Below, piece after piece: positions 54,307-63,621 of a stretch of DNA of 64,000 nucleotides. A program made the position numbers and the translations under genes. The notes below the pieces were generated by a model. The model worked only from the letters and a program-made list of their open reading frames with translations, ran no database searches and had not been told where the DNA came from. The number at the start of each line of letters is the position of its first letter. Position 1 is the stretch's first letter. Source of the DNA: Pseudomonas sivasensis (lineage in GTDB: Bacteria > Pseudomonadota > Gammaproteobacteria > Pseudomonadales > Pseudomonadaceae); NCBI RefSeq assembly GCF_013778505.1, contig NZ_JAAOWU010000003.1, positions 310,001-374,000 on the forward strand, read 5' to 3'.

Positions 54307-54364
54307 CACAATTGCTCCGATGGTCAGTGTCTGGCGCAGTCGCAACCGCGCCTCAAGTTAAGGT

Positions 54365-56011
54365 TCAGTGTTGGCTGGCGCCCGAGGCGCCGATGCCGGT
54401 CATGGAACGGATGAACTGCGCCAGATAACGGCCACGTTCAAGGGCTGCACGGGGGGATTTGTCGGTGACGGAAAACAGCCAGGCACTGAAGAACGCCAAG
54501 CTCATGGAAAACAGCGCTGGGTTGGAGTAGGGGAAAAGCGCCTTTTCGTGATGCAGCACGTTGACCCACACCGCCGGGCTCAGCACCAGCAGGACTATTG
54601 CCGAGACCAGCCCCGCCAGGCTGCCGGTGACCGCACCACGGGTGGTCAGGCCTTTCCAGTACATCGAAAGGAACAGCACTGGGAAATTCACCGACGCGGC
54701 GATGGCCAGCACCAGGCCGGACAGGAAAGCGATGTTCTGTGATTCGAACAGCAGGCCCAGAATGATCGCCAGCACGCCGATGCACAGCGTGGCGATGCGC
54801 GAGATGCGAATTTCCTGTTGCTCGGTGGCTTGGCCTTTGCGCATTACGCAGGCATACAAATCGTGGGACACCGCCGAGGCGCCGGACAGCGCGAGGCCGG
54901 CGACCACCGCCAGGATGGTGGCAAACGCCACTGCCGAGATGAAGCCGAGGAACAGGTTGCCGCCCACCGCTTGCGCGAGGTGCACGGCGATCATGTTGCC
55001 GCCGCCGATGATCGCGCCGTTGGCGTCGCGGAACGTCGGATCGGTGCCGACCATGACGATGGCGCCGAAGCCGACAATGATCAGCAGCAGGTAGAAGTAG
55101 CCAATGAACCCGGTGGCGTAAAACACGCTTTTGCGGGCTTCCTTGGCGTCGCTGACCGTGAAGAAACGCATGAGGATGTGCGGCAGTCCGGCGGTGCCGA
55201 ACATCATGCCCAGCCCCAGCGAGATAGCATCGATCGGGTTCGACAGCAGGCCACCTGGGGCCATGATCGCGTTGCCCTTGGCGTGCACGGCGGTGGCGCC
55301 GGCGAACATCGCTTCAGTGCTGAAACCGAAATGCTTGAGCACCATGAACGCCATGAACGTGGTGCCGAACAACAGCATTACCGCTTTGATGATCTGTACC
55401 CAAGTGGTGGCAAGCATGCCGCCGAAGGTCACATAGAACACCATTAACACGCCGACCAGCATCACCGCGTAGAGGTAGTCGATGCCGAACAGCAATTCGA
55501 TCAACTTGCCGGCGCCGACCATTTGTGCGACCAGGTACATCAGCGCTACGGTCAGGGTGCCGAAGGCCGAGGTCAGGCGCACCGGGGTTTGTTCAAGGCG
55601 ATAGGAGACCACGTCGGCAAACGTGTATTTGCCGAGGTTGCGCAGGCGTTCGGCAATCAGGAACAGGATGATCGGCCAGCCGGCCAATACGCCCAAGGCG
55701 TAAAGCAAACCGTCGTAGCCATTGAGGAACATCATTGCCGAGATGCCCAGGAAGGACGCTGCCGAGATCATGTCGCCGGCGATTGCCAGGCCGTTTTGGA
55801 AACCGGTCATGCCACCGCCCGCGGTGTAGAAATCGCTGGCGGAGCGGGTACGCAATGCCGCCCAACGGGTCACGCCGAGGGTGAATAAAACGAACACCAA
55901 GAACATGCCGATGGCGTTCCAGTTCAATGGTCGCGATGCGCCGTCGGCAGCGACGGCAAGGTCCGTGACCACTGCCAGCGGCAGCAGGTACAACGCGAGA
56001 AGGCGACTCAT
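54365..56011 (-). CDS. paaL: Sodium:solute symporter (ActP/PaaL-like), phenylacetate uptake
   Basis: A 548-residue SSS-family permease with about thirteen spans. An early [29 protein letters not shown] stretch is the sodium-symporter core. ActP and PaaL-type proteins are very similar; the location between paaE and paaZ makes phenylacetate uptake the likely role. The ATG at 56011 overlaps the stop of the DUF485 gene by four bases, the same arrangement as yjcH-actP. Substrate is inferred from context. Confidence 0.85.
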   Translation of the reverse strand: MSRLLALYLLPLAVVTDLAVAADGASRPLNWNAIGMFLVFVLFTLGVTRWAALRTRSASDFYTAGGGMTGFQNGLAIAGDMISAASFLGISAMMFLNGYDGLLYALGVLAGWPIILFLIAERLRNLGKYTFADVVSYRLEQTPVRLTSAFGTLTVALMYLVAQMVGAGKLIELLFGIDYLYAVMLVGVLMVFYVTFGGMLATTWVQIIKAVMLLFGTTFMAFMVLKHFGFSTEAMFAGATAVHAKGNAIMAPGGLLSNPIDAISLGLGMMFGTAGLPHILMRFFTVSDAKEARKSVFYATGFIGYFYLLLIIVGFGAIVMVGTDPTFRDANGAIIGGGNMIAVHLAQAVGGNLFLGFISAVAFATILAVVAGLALSGASAVSHDLYACVMRKGQATEQQEIRISRIATLCIGVLAIILGLLFESQNIAFLSGLVLAIAASVNFPVLFLSMYWKGLTTRGAVTGSLAGLVSAIVLLVLSPAVWVNVLHHEKALFPYSNPALFSMSLAFFSAWLFSVTDKSPRAALERGRYLAQFIRSMTGIGASGASQH

Positions 56012-56316
56012 CGGGCGCACTCCTGCTTGAGTTTTTCATTCAGCGGGTCGATCACGTTGTTGGCGCGATAGACGTAGAAACCGGTCAACGCAAAGGCCAA
56101 CACCACAATCAACACACCCACCAGCATGCCCACGGTGGTCACGCCGCCGCTTAGCGAGTGGCCGAGGGTTGAAGGGGAGAATGCCACCAGCAACACAAAG
56201 CCGAAATAGATCGCCAGCATGATAAGCGACAGCGACCAGTAGAGCTTTTGCTTACGTCGCACCAACTCGATGAAGTCGGGGTGCTGGCGGATAAGTTCTA
56301 TGTCTTGGGGGGTCAT
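56008..56316 (-). CDS. DUF485 membrane protein, partner of the symporter
   Basis: A 102-residue inner-membrane protein with two hydrophobic segments ([17 protein letters not shown] and [18 protein letters not shown]) and the N-terminal [16 protein letters not shown] that marks DUF485. It is coupled to the symporter gene by a four-base overlap, as in acetate permease operons, and is probably an assembly or stability partner. Confidence 0.9.
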   Translation of the reverse strand: MTPQDIELIRQHPDFIELVRRKQKLYWSLSLIMLAIYFGFVLLVAFSPSTLGHSLSGGVTTVGMLVGVLIVVLAFALTGFYVYRANNVIDPLNEKLKQECAR

Positions 56317-56395
56317 GGAAGCGCTCTCCTTATTGTTTTTTTAGGAACGAACGTAATGCCTGGCTTTTGTGGATCATTCGATTGAGGCAGAAGAA

Positions 56396-57472
56396 TCAGA
56401 GCTGGTCGAAATCCAGCACCACTTTGTCGCTGATCGGGAAGGCTTGGCACGACAGCACATAGCCGGCGGCCACTTCGTAGTCTTCCAAAGCGTGGTTGCT
56501 ATCCATTTCCACTTCGCCTTCGATGACCTTGCACTTGCAGGTCGAGCACACGCCGGCCTTGCACGAGTAGGGCAGTTCGGCGCCTTGGGCGTTGCCGGCG
56601 TCGAGGATGCTCTGGCTGTTGCGCGGCAGGTCGAAGGCGAGGGCGCGGCCGTCGCTGATCACGGTGATCTGGCTGACCGCCGCATCCACCTGCCGCGCCG
56701 CTTCGCGGGCCTCACGTTTTTGCTGGCTGCCGGCGGCGGCGAACAGTTCGAAGTGAATGCGTTCCGGTGCCATGCCCTTGGCATTGAGGCTGTCGCGCAC
56801 GGTCTCGGTCATTTCTTGCGGACCGCAGATGAACGCGGCGTCGAGGGCTTTGACGTTGAGCCAGCGGCTAAACAGTTGCTCGCATTTCTCGGCGTTGATC
56901 CGGCCGTTGTACAGGTCGACGTCCTGCTGCTCGCGGCTGAACACGAAGATCAGGTTCAAGCGTTGTAAGTAGCAATTTTTCAGGTCTTCCAGTTGCTCGC
57001 GGAACAGCGCGCCAGAGCTGGAACGGTTGCCGTACAGCAACGTGACGCGGCTGTTTGGCTCGGTTTCCAGGGTGGTCTTGATGATCGACAGAATCGGCGT
57101 GATGCCGCTGCCGGCCGCGACGGCCAGGTAATTGCCATGGCGCGCCGGGTCCAGTTCAACGCAGAAATGCCCGGCCGGTGGCATCACTTCCAGGGTGTGC
57201 CCAGCTTTCAGCTGTTCGTTGGCAAACGCCGAGAAGCGCCCACCCGCCACACGCTTGATGGCGACACGCAGTTCGCCGTCGTTGACCCCGGTGCAGATCG
57301 AATAGGAGCGGCGCACTTCTTCGCCGTCCAGTTGGGTGCGCATCACCAGGTGCTGGCCCTGGGTGTAGTGAAAGCTGTCTTGCAGTTCCTGCGGAATGTC
57401 GAAGGCGATGGACACCGCGTCACGGGTCTCGGTGCGCACATCCTTGATGGTCAGGCTGTGAAATTTGCTCAT
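56396..57472 (-). CDS. paaE: PaaE, reductase of phenylacetyl-CoA 1,2-epoxidase
   Basis: A 358-residue flavin/iron-sulfur reductase. The N-terminal FAD domain has RRSYSICTG, the NAD domain has AAGSGITPILSI, and the C-terminal plant-type [2Fe-2S] centre reads YSCKAGVCSTCKCKV and VLSCQ. It passes electrons from NADPH to the di-iron oxygenase PaaA. In P. putida nomenclature it is PaaK. The ATG at 57472 is preferred to the longer frame. It follows paaD by 34 bases. Confidence 0.94.
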   Translation of the reverse strand: MSKFHSLTIKDVRTETRDAVSIAFDIPQELQDSFHYTQGQHLVMRTQLDGEEVRRSYSICTGVNDGELRVAIKRVAGGRFSAFANEQLKAGHTLEVMPPAGHFCVELDPARHGNYLAVAAGSGITPILSIIKTTLETEPNSRVTLLYGNRSSSGALFREQLEDLKNCYLQRLNLIFVFSREQQDVDLYNGRINAEKCEQLFSRWLNVKALDAAFICGPQEMTETVRDSLNAKGMAPERIHFELFAAAGSQQKREAREAARQVDAAVSQITVISDGRALAFDLPRNSQSILDAGNAQGAELPYSCKAGVCSTCKCKVIEGEVEMDSNHALEDYEVAAGYVLSCQAFPISDKVVLDFDQL

Positions 57473-57506
57473 TGTTATTCTCCAGCTAGGACGGCCGATT
57501 CGCCGC

Positions 57507-58040
57507 TCAGATGCACTTGAAATAGTCGAACGGTTCCCGGCAATCGATGCAACGATACAGGGCTTTGCAGGCGGTAGAACCGAACTCGCTGAGCACCTCG
57601 GTGTGGGCGCTGCCGCATTGCGGGCACACAACGTGCGGGCTTTCACCGAGCAGGCTGCGTTTGCTGGTGCTGCCCTCGGGTGGCGCGATGCCGTAGGCGC
57701 GCAGGCGTTCGCGGCCGTCGGCGCTGATCCAGTCCGTGGTCCAGGCCGGGGTCAACTTGCGCTCCAGTTGCGGTGCCTTGAACCCGGCGAGTTCCAGGGC
57801 TTCGCGGATGTCGCTCTCGATCACTTCGGTGGCCGGACAACCGGAGTAGGTCGGCGTAACCACCACGTGAAGGTGACCGGCCTGCCAGTCCAGATCGCGG
57901 ACGATGCCGAGGTCGACGACACTGACCACCGGCACTTCCGGGTCCATCACTTCGGACAGGATCGCCCACGCGGCAGCCAGGTCGGTCGGTTGAGCCGGCC
58001 GGGCGCCGAGGTCGCTGGCGATCAGCTCACCAGGTTGCAT
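57507..58040 (-). CDS. paaD: PaaD, accessory protein for the epoxidase
   Basis: A 177-residue protein with a DUF59/MIP18-type domain (DPEVPVVSVVDLGIVRDLDW and TPTYSGCPATEVIESDI) and a C-terminal zinc-ribbon-like region (VCPQCGS and CIDCREPF). It is thought to help mature the iron-sulfur or di-iron centre of the complex. In P. putida it is PaaJ. It overlaps paaC by 14 bases. Confidence 0.92.
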   Translation of the reverse strand: MQPGELIASDLGARPAQPTDLAAAWAILSEVMDPEVPVVSVVDLGIVRDLDWQAGHLHVVVTPTYSGCPATEVIESDIREALELAGFKAPQLERKLTPAWTTDWISADGRERLRAYGIAPPEGSTSKRSLLGESPHVVCPQCGSAHTEVLSEFGSTACKALYRCIDCREPFDYFKCI

Positions 58041-58788
58041 CGGGGTACGCTCGTGGCAGGAACTGCATTTCGGCCAGCAGAATGCCCAGGTGTTCGGTGT
58101 GCAGACCTGTGCGTGCATTCAGGTAGAAATAGCTCGGCGTCGCGGGGACGGGCAGGGTGGCGTGGCTGAAGATCTGCTCGACTTTGGCTTGCCACTGGGC
58201 GGCGACGCTGGCGATGTCCGGGGTGATGCCGGCTGCGCACAGTCGCTGTTCGCTGTCATCGGCGGCGATTAATTCAACGGTGAAGCGCCAGACCTCGGGA
58301 ATCGCGGCAAGCATGCGCCGATTGCTTTCCTCGGTGCCGTCGCCCATACGCTCGATCCATTCGCCGGAGCGGCGCAGGTGATAGGTCACTTCCTTCACCG
58401 CCTTGGCGGCAATCCCGGCGATGCGCTCGTCGCTGGACTGGCTCAGGCCCTGCAGCACTGGCAAGTGCCAGGCGTCGTAGAGGAACTGTTTGAGCATGGT
58501 CACGGCGAAGTCGCCGTTGGGTTGTTCGACCAGCAGCAGGTTGCGATAAGCGCGCTCGTCACGGCGGAACGCCAGGTGATCGGCATCGCGGCCGTCGTCC
58601 AGCAATTCGGCGGCGTACTCCAGCCAGTTGCGCGCCTGGCCCACCAGGTCGAGGCCGACGTTCATCAGTGCCAGTTCTTCTTCCAGCGCCGGCGCCTTGC
58701 CGCACCATTGGCACAGGCGCTGGCCTTGGATCAGGGCGCTGTCGCCGAGGCGCAGCAGGTATTCGATCAGATCGGTCTTGTTGTTCAT
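58027..58788 (-). CDS. paaC: PaaC, structural subunit of the epoxidase
   Basis: A 253-residue ferritin-like protein that forms a dimer with PaaA but lacks a full di-iron centre. It begins MNNKTDLIEYLLRLGDSAL and retains the family WCGKAPALEEELALMN segment. The ATG at 58788 is chosen over the extended frame. It overlaps paaD and follows paaB by eight bases, in the usual order. P. putida name PaaI. Confidence 0.93.
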   Translation of the reverse strand: MNNKTDLIEYLLRLGDSALIQGQRLCQWCGKAPALEEELALMNVGLDLVGQARNWLEYAAELLDDGRDADHLAFRRDERAYRNLLLVEQPNGDFAVTMLKQFLYDAWHLPVLQGLSQSSDERIAGIAAKAVKEVTYHLRRSGEWIERMGDGTEESNRRMLAAIPEVWRFTVELIAADDSEQRLCAAGITPDIASVAAQWQAKVEQIFSHATLPVPATPSYFYLNARTGLHTEHLGILLAEMQFLPRAYPDATW

Positions 58789-58796
58789 GGTCGACC

Positions 58797-59078
58797 TCAC
58801 ATGTGCCCGACTTCGGCCGGCAGCTCGTAGAAGCTGGCGTGGCGGTAGACCTTGTCGTCCGACGGATCGAACAGCGGGTCTTTTTCATCCGGCGACGAAG
58901 CGGTGATCAGCGCCGAAGGCACGACCCACAGGCTCACGCCTTCGCTGCGACGGGTGTAGAGCTCGCGCGCGTTCTCGATGGCCATGGTGGTGTCGGCGGC
59001 ATGCACGCTGCCGACGTGCTTGTGGTTGAGGCCGTGCTTGCTGCGCACGAAAACTTCAAAGAGGGTCCACTCGGACAT
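58797..59078 (-). CDS. paaB: PaaB, bridging subunit of the epoxidase
   Basis: A 93-residue protein, start MSEWTLFEVFVRSKHGLNHKHVGS, the near-invariant PaaB N-terminus. It links the PaaA/PaaC dimers into a larger complex and is needed for activity. P. putida name PaaH. It is 27 bases from paaA in one operon. Confidence 0.95.
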   Translation of the reverse strand: MSEWTLFEVFVRSKHGLNHKHVGSVHAADTTMAIENARELYTRRSEGVSLWVVPSALITASSPDEKDPLFDPSDDKVYRHASFYELPAEVGHM

Positions 59079-59105
59079 TTCAGTTACTCCACATCAGTGG
59101 CCGAC

Positions 59106-60095
59106 TCAGGCGGCGTTCTTGTTTTGTTTTTTGCGGGCTTGGGCGACGGCGGCTTCACGCACCCAGGCACCGTCTTCAATCGCCTTGCGGCGGGTGGCGA
59201 CGCGTTCCTGGTTGCACGGGCCGTTGCCCTTGAGCACTTCGTAGAATTCGCTCCACTGGATTTCGCCGAAGTCGTAGTGGCCGCGTTCGGCATTCCACTT
59301 CAGGTCCGGGTCGGGACAGGTGCAACCCAACAGCTCCAGTTGCGGGATGGTCTGGTCGATGAAGCGCTGGCGCAGTTCGTCATTGCTCTGGCGCTTGATT
59401 TTCCAGGCCATGGATTGAGCGCTGTTGGGCGAGTGTTCGTCGCTTGGGCCAAACATCATCAGCGACGGCCACCACAGGCGATTGATCGCGTCCTGGACCA
59501 TGTTTTTTTGCGCTTGATTGCCGTGGCGCATCATGGTCAGGAGGATTTCGTAGCCCTGACGCTGGTGGAAGCTCTCCTCCTTGCAGATTCGCACCATGGC
59601 TCGGGAGTAGGGGCCGTACGAGGTGCGCTGCAGCACCACCTGGTTGACGATGGCCGCACCATCCACCAGCCAGCCCACCGCGCCCATGTCGGCCCAGTTC
59701 AGCGTCGGGTAATTGAAGATGCTCGAATACTTGGCTTTGCCGCTATGCAGCTTGGCGATTTCTTCATCGCGGTCTGCGCCGAGGGTTTCCATCGCGCTGT
59801 ACAGGTACAGGCCGTGACCGGCTTCGTCCTGGATCTTGGCCATCAATTGCAGTTTGCGTTTGAGCGATGGCGCGCGGGTGACCCAGTTGCCTTCGGGCAG
59901 CATGCCAACGATTTCGGAGTGGGCGTGCTGGGAAATCTGCCGGATCAAAGTCTGGCGATAGGCATCTGGCATCCAGTTCTTGGCTTCGACTTTGATTTCT
60001 GAATCGATTTTTTCTTGAAAAGCGCGTTCCTGTTCAGACATTTCCGACAGGTCTTTGATGCGCTTTACGCCTGTTTCTACGAGCTGTGCGTACAT
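59106..60095 (-). CDS. paaA: PaaA, catalytic subunit of phenylacetyl-CoA 1,2-epoxidase
   Basis: A 329-residue di-iron oxygenase that epoxidises the aromatic ring of phenylacetyl-CoA. The iron ligands are in [20 protein letters not shown] and [18 protein letters not shown]. The ATG at 60095 has a GGGAG site. It is the first gene of the operon paaABCDE. P. putida name PaaG. A strong promoter with an operator-like repeat lies just upstream. Confidence 0.95.
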   Translation of the reverse strand: MYAQLVETGVKRIKDLSEMSEQERAFQEKIDSEIKVEAKNWMPDAYRQTLIRQISQHAHSEIVGMLPEGNWVTRAPSLKRKLQLMAKIQDEAGHGLYLYSAMETLGADRDEEIAKLHSGKAKYSSIFNYPTLNWADMGAVGWLVDGAAIVNQVVLQRTSYGPYSRAMVRICKEESFHQRQGYEILLTMMRHGNQAQKNMVQDAINRLWWPSLMMFGPSDEHSPNSAQSMAWKIKRQSNDELRQRFIDQTIPQLELLGCTCPDPDLKWNAERGHYDFGEIQWSEFYEVLKGNGPCNQERVATRRKAIEDGAWVREAAVAQARKKQNKNAA

Positions 60096-60137
60096 TTGGG
60101 GTCTCCCGCCTAGAATCTTGTCGAGGGCATGGATAAC

Positions 60138-60166
60138 TTTATAAGCGATACAGAAATTAATTTCAA
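60138..60166 (-). promoter_or_regulatory. Sigma-70-type promoter of paaA
   Basis: On the minus strand TTGAAA (plus-strand 60161-60166) and TATAAA (plus-strand 60138-60143) are separated by exactly 17 bases, close to the consensus. The start of transcription would be near 60130, about 35 bases before the paaA ATG. A repeat arm lies inside the spacer, the position expected for a repressor. Confidence 0.7.
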
Positions 60167-60202
60167 ACATAAAATGACGTGTCGTATTTGTTTTCTGTAT
60201 CG
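60146..60202. promoter_or_regulatory. 11-base inverted repeat over the paaA promoter
   Basis: CGATACAGAAA at 60146-60156 and TTTCTGTATCG at 60192-60202 are exact reverse complements with 35 bases between. The inner copy is inside the -35/-10 spacer of paaA; the other is upstream. A PaaX- or TetR-type repressor binding both arms is possible. The arms do not match the E. coli PaaX consensus as I know it. Confidence 0.5.
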
Positions 60203-60207
60203 GTTTT

Positions 60208-60218
60208 GGGGGGGGGGG
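60208..60218. repeat. Run of eleven guanines
   Basis: A homopolymer of eleven G bases occurs 113-123 bases upstream of the paaA start, just outside the upstream arm of the inverted repeat. Such runs slip in replication and can also produce assembly errors. Confidence 0.85.
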
Positions 60219-60484
60219 CGAGGGGGTACTTGTCGGTTTCGGTAGCTGCCGCTTGTTTTCCCGAGCTGCTGCCGAGCGAGTGGATCGGGATCAAAGACGA
60301 GAGGCACGGCAACGCTAGGCCTTTGGAATGATTAGGGTGTACGCTTTTCTGTTTTCTTTGGGAGCCGGCCTGTTGGCGCTTGCGTGCGAACGCAAAACCC
60401 TTGTGTGATCGCATTTCGACGTGGACACCCATCCCAAGCAGATTTAATTCCACGGAACAGCGGATCGCCGTAGATCTCCAAACC

Positions 60485-60510
60485 CCAAAAAAAACCCCGC
60501 AAAAGCGGGG
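60485..60510 (-). terminator. Terminator of the ligase gene
   Basis: CCCCGC and GCGGGG pair around AAAA at 60495-60510. On the minus strand, this stem is followed by eight T bases, a standard rho-independent terminator, 34 bases after the ligase stop. It isolates the ligase unit from the paaABCDE promoter. Confidence 0.85.
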
Positions 60511-60543
60511 CCATAAGGGGTGCAGCAGTCATGCTTTAGGTGG

Positions 60544-61869
60544 TCATGCCTTTGGACGTTTATCCAACACGTGGCAAGCCTTGCCTTCGGATCGTTTGAT
60601 CGAATGGAACGGCTGCAAAACAATTCGCGAACTGATCCCGATGTACGTCTTGATGTTTTTGCTCAATTCCCCGCAAACAGCCTTCTGCTGTTCATCAGTC
60701 AGGTGATTGTGCTCGGCCTTGAGCTCGACATGCACGTCAACGCTGTCGAGGTTGCCATTGCGATACAGGTGGATCTCATAGCACTCGGCAAGTTGTTTAA
60801 CTTTGAGTACTTGTTCCTCGATTTGCGTCGGGAACACGTTGACGCCGCGGATGATCAGCATGTCGTCGCTGCGCCCGGTGATCTTGTCGATGCGGCGCAT
60901 CGGGCGTGCGGTGCCGGGCAGCAAGCGGGTCAGGTCGCGGGTGCGGTAGCGGATCATCGGCAGGGCTTCTTTGCTCAATGAGGTGAATACCAGTTCACCC
61001 ATTTGACCGTCCGGCAGCACTTCCCCAGTGACCGGGTCGATGATTTCCGGATAGAAGTGGTCTTCCCAGATGGTCGGGCCGTCCTTGGTTTCGGCGCATT
61101 CCATTGCTACGCCAGGCCCCATGATTTCCGACAAGCCGTAAATGTCCAATGCGGTGATGCCCAGGCGCGCTTCAATGGCGCTGCGCAAATCGGCGGTCCA
61201 CGGCTCGGCACCGAAAATGCCCAGGCGCAGGGCCAGTTTATGCGGGTCGATACCCTGGCGCTCGATTTCGTCGGCGATGTTGAGCATGTAGGACGGCGTG
61301 ACCATGATAATGTCCGGCTGGAAATCCTTTATCAGTTGCACTTGTTTTTCGGTCTGGCCACCGGACATCGGGATCACCGTGCAGCCCAGGCGTTCAGCGC
61401 CGTAGTGCGCGCCGAGGCCGCCAGTAAACAGGCCGTAGCCATAGGAAATGTGGACCTTGTCGCCACGTCGACCACCGGCGGCGCGGATCGAACGCGCCAC
61501 TACGTTGGCCCAGGTGTCGATGTCGTTCTGGGTGTAGCCCACAACGGTCGGTTTACCGGTGGTGCCGCTGGATGCGTGCAGACGAACGATGTCGTTCATC
61601 GGCACGGCAAACATGCCGTAGGGGTAGTTGTCGCGGAGGTCGGATTTCGTGGTGAAGGGCAGCTTTGCCAAATCTTCCAGGGACTTGATGTCGTCCGGGT
61701 GCACTCCCAGCGCATCGAAACGCTGACGGTACAGCGGCACATTGTTGTAGGCGAGGTTCAGGCTCCAGCGCAGACGCTCCAACTGATGCTGTCGCAACTC
61801 GTCGATACTGGCGGTTTCCAGCGGATCCAGCACAGGGGTCAGCACGTCTTTGGCAATTGGCATGTTCAT
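60544..61869 (-). CDS. paaK: Phenylacetate-CoA ligase
   Basis: A 441-residue AMP-forming ligase that activates phenylacetate to its CoA ester, the entry step of the pathway. The adenylate motif is LHASSGTTGKPTVVGYTQND, with DIYGLSEIMGPG and RTRDLTRLLPG later and the GVNVFPTQIE region near the C-terminus. The double start MNMPIAKDV at 61869 is the family form. P. putida name PaaF. It is 98 bases downstream of the thiolase gene and likely in its operon. Confidence 0.95.
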   Translation of the reverse strand: MNMPIAKDVLTPVLDPLETASIDELRQHQLERLRWSLNLAYNNVPLYRQRFDALGVHPDDIKSLEDLAKLPFTTKSDLRDNYPYGMFAVPMNDIVRLHASSGTTGKPTVVGYTQNDIDTWANVVARSIRAAGGRRGDKVHISYGYGLFTGGLGAHYGAERLGCTVIPMSGGQTEKQVQLIKDFQPDIIMVTPSYMLNIADEIERQGIDPHKLALRLGIFGAEPWTADLRSAIEARLGITALDIYGLSEIMGPGVAMECAETKDGPTIWEDHFYPEIIDPVTGEVLPDGQMGELVFTSLSKEALPMIRYRTRDLTRLLPGTARPMRRIDKITGRSDDMLIIRGVNVFPTQIEEQVLKVKQLAECYEIHLYRNGNLDSVDVHVELKAEHNHLTDEQQKAVCGELSKNIKTYIGISSRIVLQPFHSIKRSEGKACHVLDKRPKA

Positions 61870-61967
61870 GTGTTCACTCGAATTGTTTTTGTGTTCCAGC
61901 CCCGTACACGGGGGCTTTGAGTGCATGCCCCAAGGATACCTCTCGGCTCCTCGGGAATCGCGACTAT

Positions 61968-63179
61968 TTAGTGGGTTAGACGCTCGATGATCAGCGCGAT
62001 CCCCTGGCCGACACCGATGCACATGGTGCACAGGGCGTAGCGGCCTTTACGTTCTTCCAGTTCGTGCAGGGCGGTGGTGACCAGTCTCGCACCGCTCATG
62101 CCCAACGGATGGCCGAGGGCGATGGCGCCGCCGTTCGGATTGACCCGTGGGTCGACGTCATTCAGACCTAGTTCGCGCAACACTGCCAAGCCTTGAGCGG
62201 CGAATGCTTCGTTGAGCTCGATCACGTCCATGTCGGCCAGGCTCAGGTTGGCCACTTCCAGCACTTTGCGCGTGGCGGGGACAGGGCCGATGCCCATGAT
62301 CCGTGGCTCGACGCCAGCGGTGGCCATCGCCACGACGCGACCACGGGCGGTCAGGCCGTGGCGTTTGGCGACTTCAGGGCTTGCTAGCAGCAATGCACAA
62401 GCACCGTCGTTGACACCAGAGGCGTTACCGGCGGTGATACTGCCGCCTTCGCGGAACGGCGTGCCGAGTTTGGCCAGCTGTTCAAGGGTGGTGTCGCCGC
62501 GCGGGTGTTCGTCATGCTCGACCACTCTGGTCAGACCTTTGCGCTGGGGAATTTCCACCGCGACGATTTCCTTGGCCAGGCGCCCATTGGCTTGGGCGGC
62601 AGCGGCGCGTTGCTGGCTGCGCAGGGCGAAGGCATCCTGGTCGGCGCGAGAAATGTTGAACTGTTCGGCGACGTTCTCCGCGGTTTCGGGCATGGAGTCG
62701 ATGCCATATGCCTTTTTCATCAGCGGATTGACGAAGCGCCAGCCGATGGTGGTGTCGAAAATCTCTGCCGAACGGGAAAACGCTTGTTCGGCCTTGCCCA
62801 TCACCAGCGGTGCGCGGGACATGGACTCGACGCCGCCAACCAGCATCAATCCGGTTTCGCCGCTGCGAATCGCCCGGGCAGCAGTGCCGATGGCATCCAG
62901 CCCGGAACCGCACAGACGATTGAGGGTGGTGCCCGGCACGCTGACCGGCAATCCGGCCAGCAGCGCCGACATGCGCGCGACGTTACGGTTGTCTTCGCCG
63001 GCCTGGTTGGCGCAGCCGTAGATCACATCGTCCACGCTGTTCCAGTCCACTTGCGGGTGGCGGCGCAGCAGTTCGCGCAGGGGGACCGCGCCGAGGTCGT
63101 CGGCGCGGACGCTGCTAAGGACTCCGGCGTAGCGACCGATCGGGGTGCGGACCGCGTCGATGATCAGGGCGTCATTCAT
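61968..63179 (-). CDS. paaJ: 3-oxoadipyl-CoA / 3-oxo-5,6-dehydrosuberyl-CoA thiolase
   Basis: A 403-residue thiolase. The acyl cysteine is Cys90 in [31 protein letters not shown] and the [14 protein letters not shown] histidine follow; the second cysteine is in [10 protein letters not shown]. It makes two thiolytic cuts in the lower pathway. P. putida name PaaE. The ATG at 63179 has an AGGAG site and overlaps the end of the thioesterase gene by eight bases. PcaF of the beta-ketoadipate route is very similar but context points to PaaJ. Confidence 0.9.
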   Translation of the reverse strand: MNDALIIDAVRTPIGRYAGVLSSVRADDLGAVPLRELLRRHPQVDWNSVDDVIYGCANQAGEDNRNVARMSALLAGLPVSVPGTTLNRLCGSGLDAIGTAARAIRSGETGLMLVGGVESMSRAPLVMGKAEQAFSRSAEIFDTTIGWRFVNPLMKKAYGIDSMPETAENVAEQFNISRADQDAFALRSQQRAAAAQANGRLAKEIVAVEIPQRKGLTRVVEHDEHPRGDTTLEQLAKLGTPFREGGSITAGNASGVNDGACALLLASPEVAKRHGLTARGRVVAMATAGVEPRIMGIGPVPATRKVLEVANLSLADMDVIELNEAFAAQGLAVLRELGLNDVDPRVNPNGGAIALGHPLGMSGARLVTTALHELEERKGRYALCTMCIGVGQGIALIIERLTH

Positions 63180-63621
63180 TGGGGATCTCCTGCGCCAGCA
63201 CTGAGCCGCGCACTTTGTAGGATTTACCGTGGAATAGGGCAATCAACTGGCTCTGCTGGTTTTCAATGCGTACGTCGTAGTTGCCGTTGCGCCCGGAGCG
63301 GCTTTGCTCGGTGCAGTCGGCAGTCAGCGTGTCGCCCAGGCGTGCCGGGGCGATGTAGTCGACGCTGCAGCCGATGGCCACGGTGGCTTCGTTGTAGCTG
63401 TTGCAGGCAAAGGCGAACGCCGAATCGGCCAGCGCGAACAGGTGGCCGCCGTGGCACGTACCGTGGCCCTGGAGCATGTCGGCGCGCACGGTCATGCCGA
63501 CGCGGGCGCAACCGGGGCCGGTCGAGAGCAGGCGCATGCCCATCGCTTGGCTGGCGGCATCACGCTGGAACAAGGACTGGGCGCATTTGCTGGCCAGCGT
63601 CATCGCTTCGTGGTTAGTCAT
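63172..63621 (-). CDS. paaI: PaaI thioesterase (hotdog fold)
   Basis: A 149-residue hotdog-fold thioesterase that protects the CoA pool by hydrolysing dead-end intermediates. The catalytic segment reads [23 protein letters not shown]. The ATG at 63621 is chosen because the longer frame adds unlikely residues. It overlaps paaH and paaJ by eight bases at each side. P. putida name PaaD. Confidence 0.93.
   Translation of the reverse strand: MTNHEAMTLASKCAQSLFQRDAASQAMGMRLLSTGPGCARVGMTVRADMLQGHGTCHGGHLFALADSAFAFACNSYNEATVAIGCSVDYIAPARLGDTLTADCTEQSRSGRNGNYDVRIENQQSQLIALFHGKSYKVRGSVLAQEIPNE

Larger units (their letters stand above)
60096..60543. other. Control region of the paa operon
   Basis: No gene is seen. 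It holds the promoter, an 11-base inverted repeat, an 11-G run, and at its right end the terminator of the ligase gene. Confidence 0.7.

Noticed and set aside
58668..60002. Plus-strand frame of 444 codons across paaC, paaB and paaA
   Set aside because: It runs antisense to three certain paa genes in their operon order and has no recognised motif.
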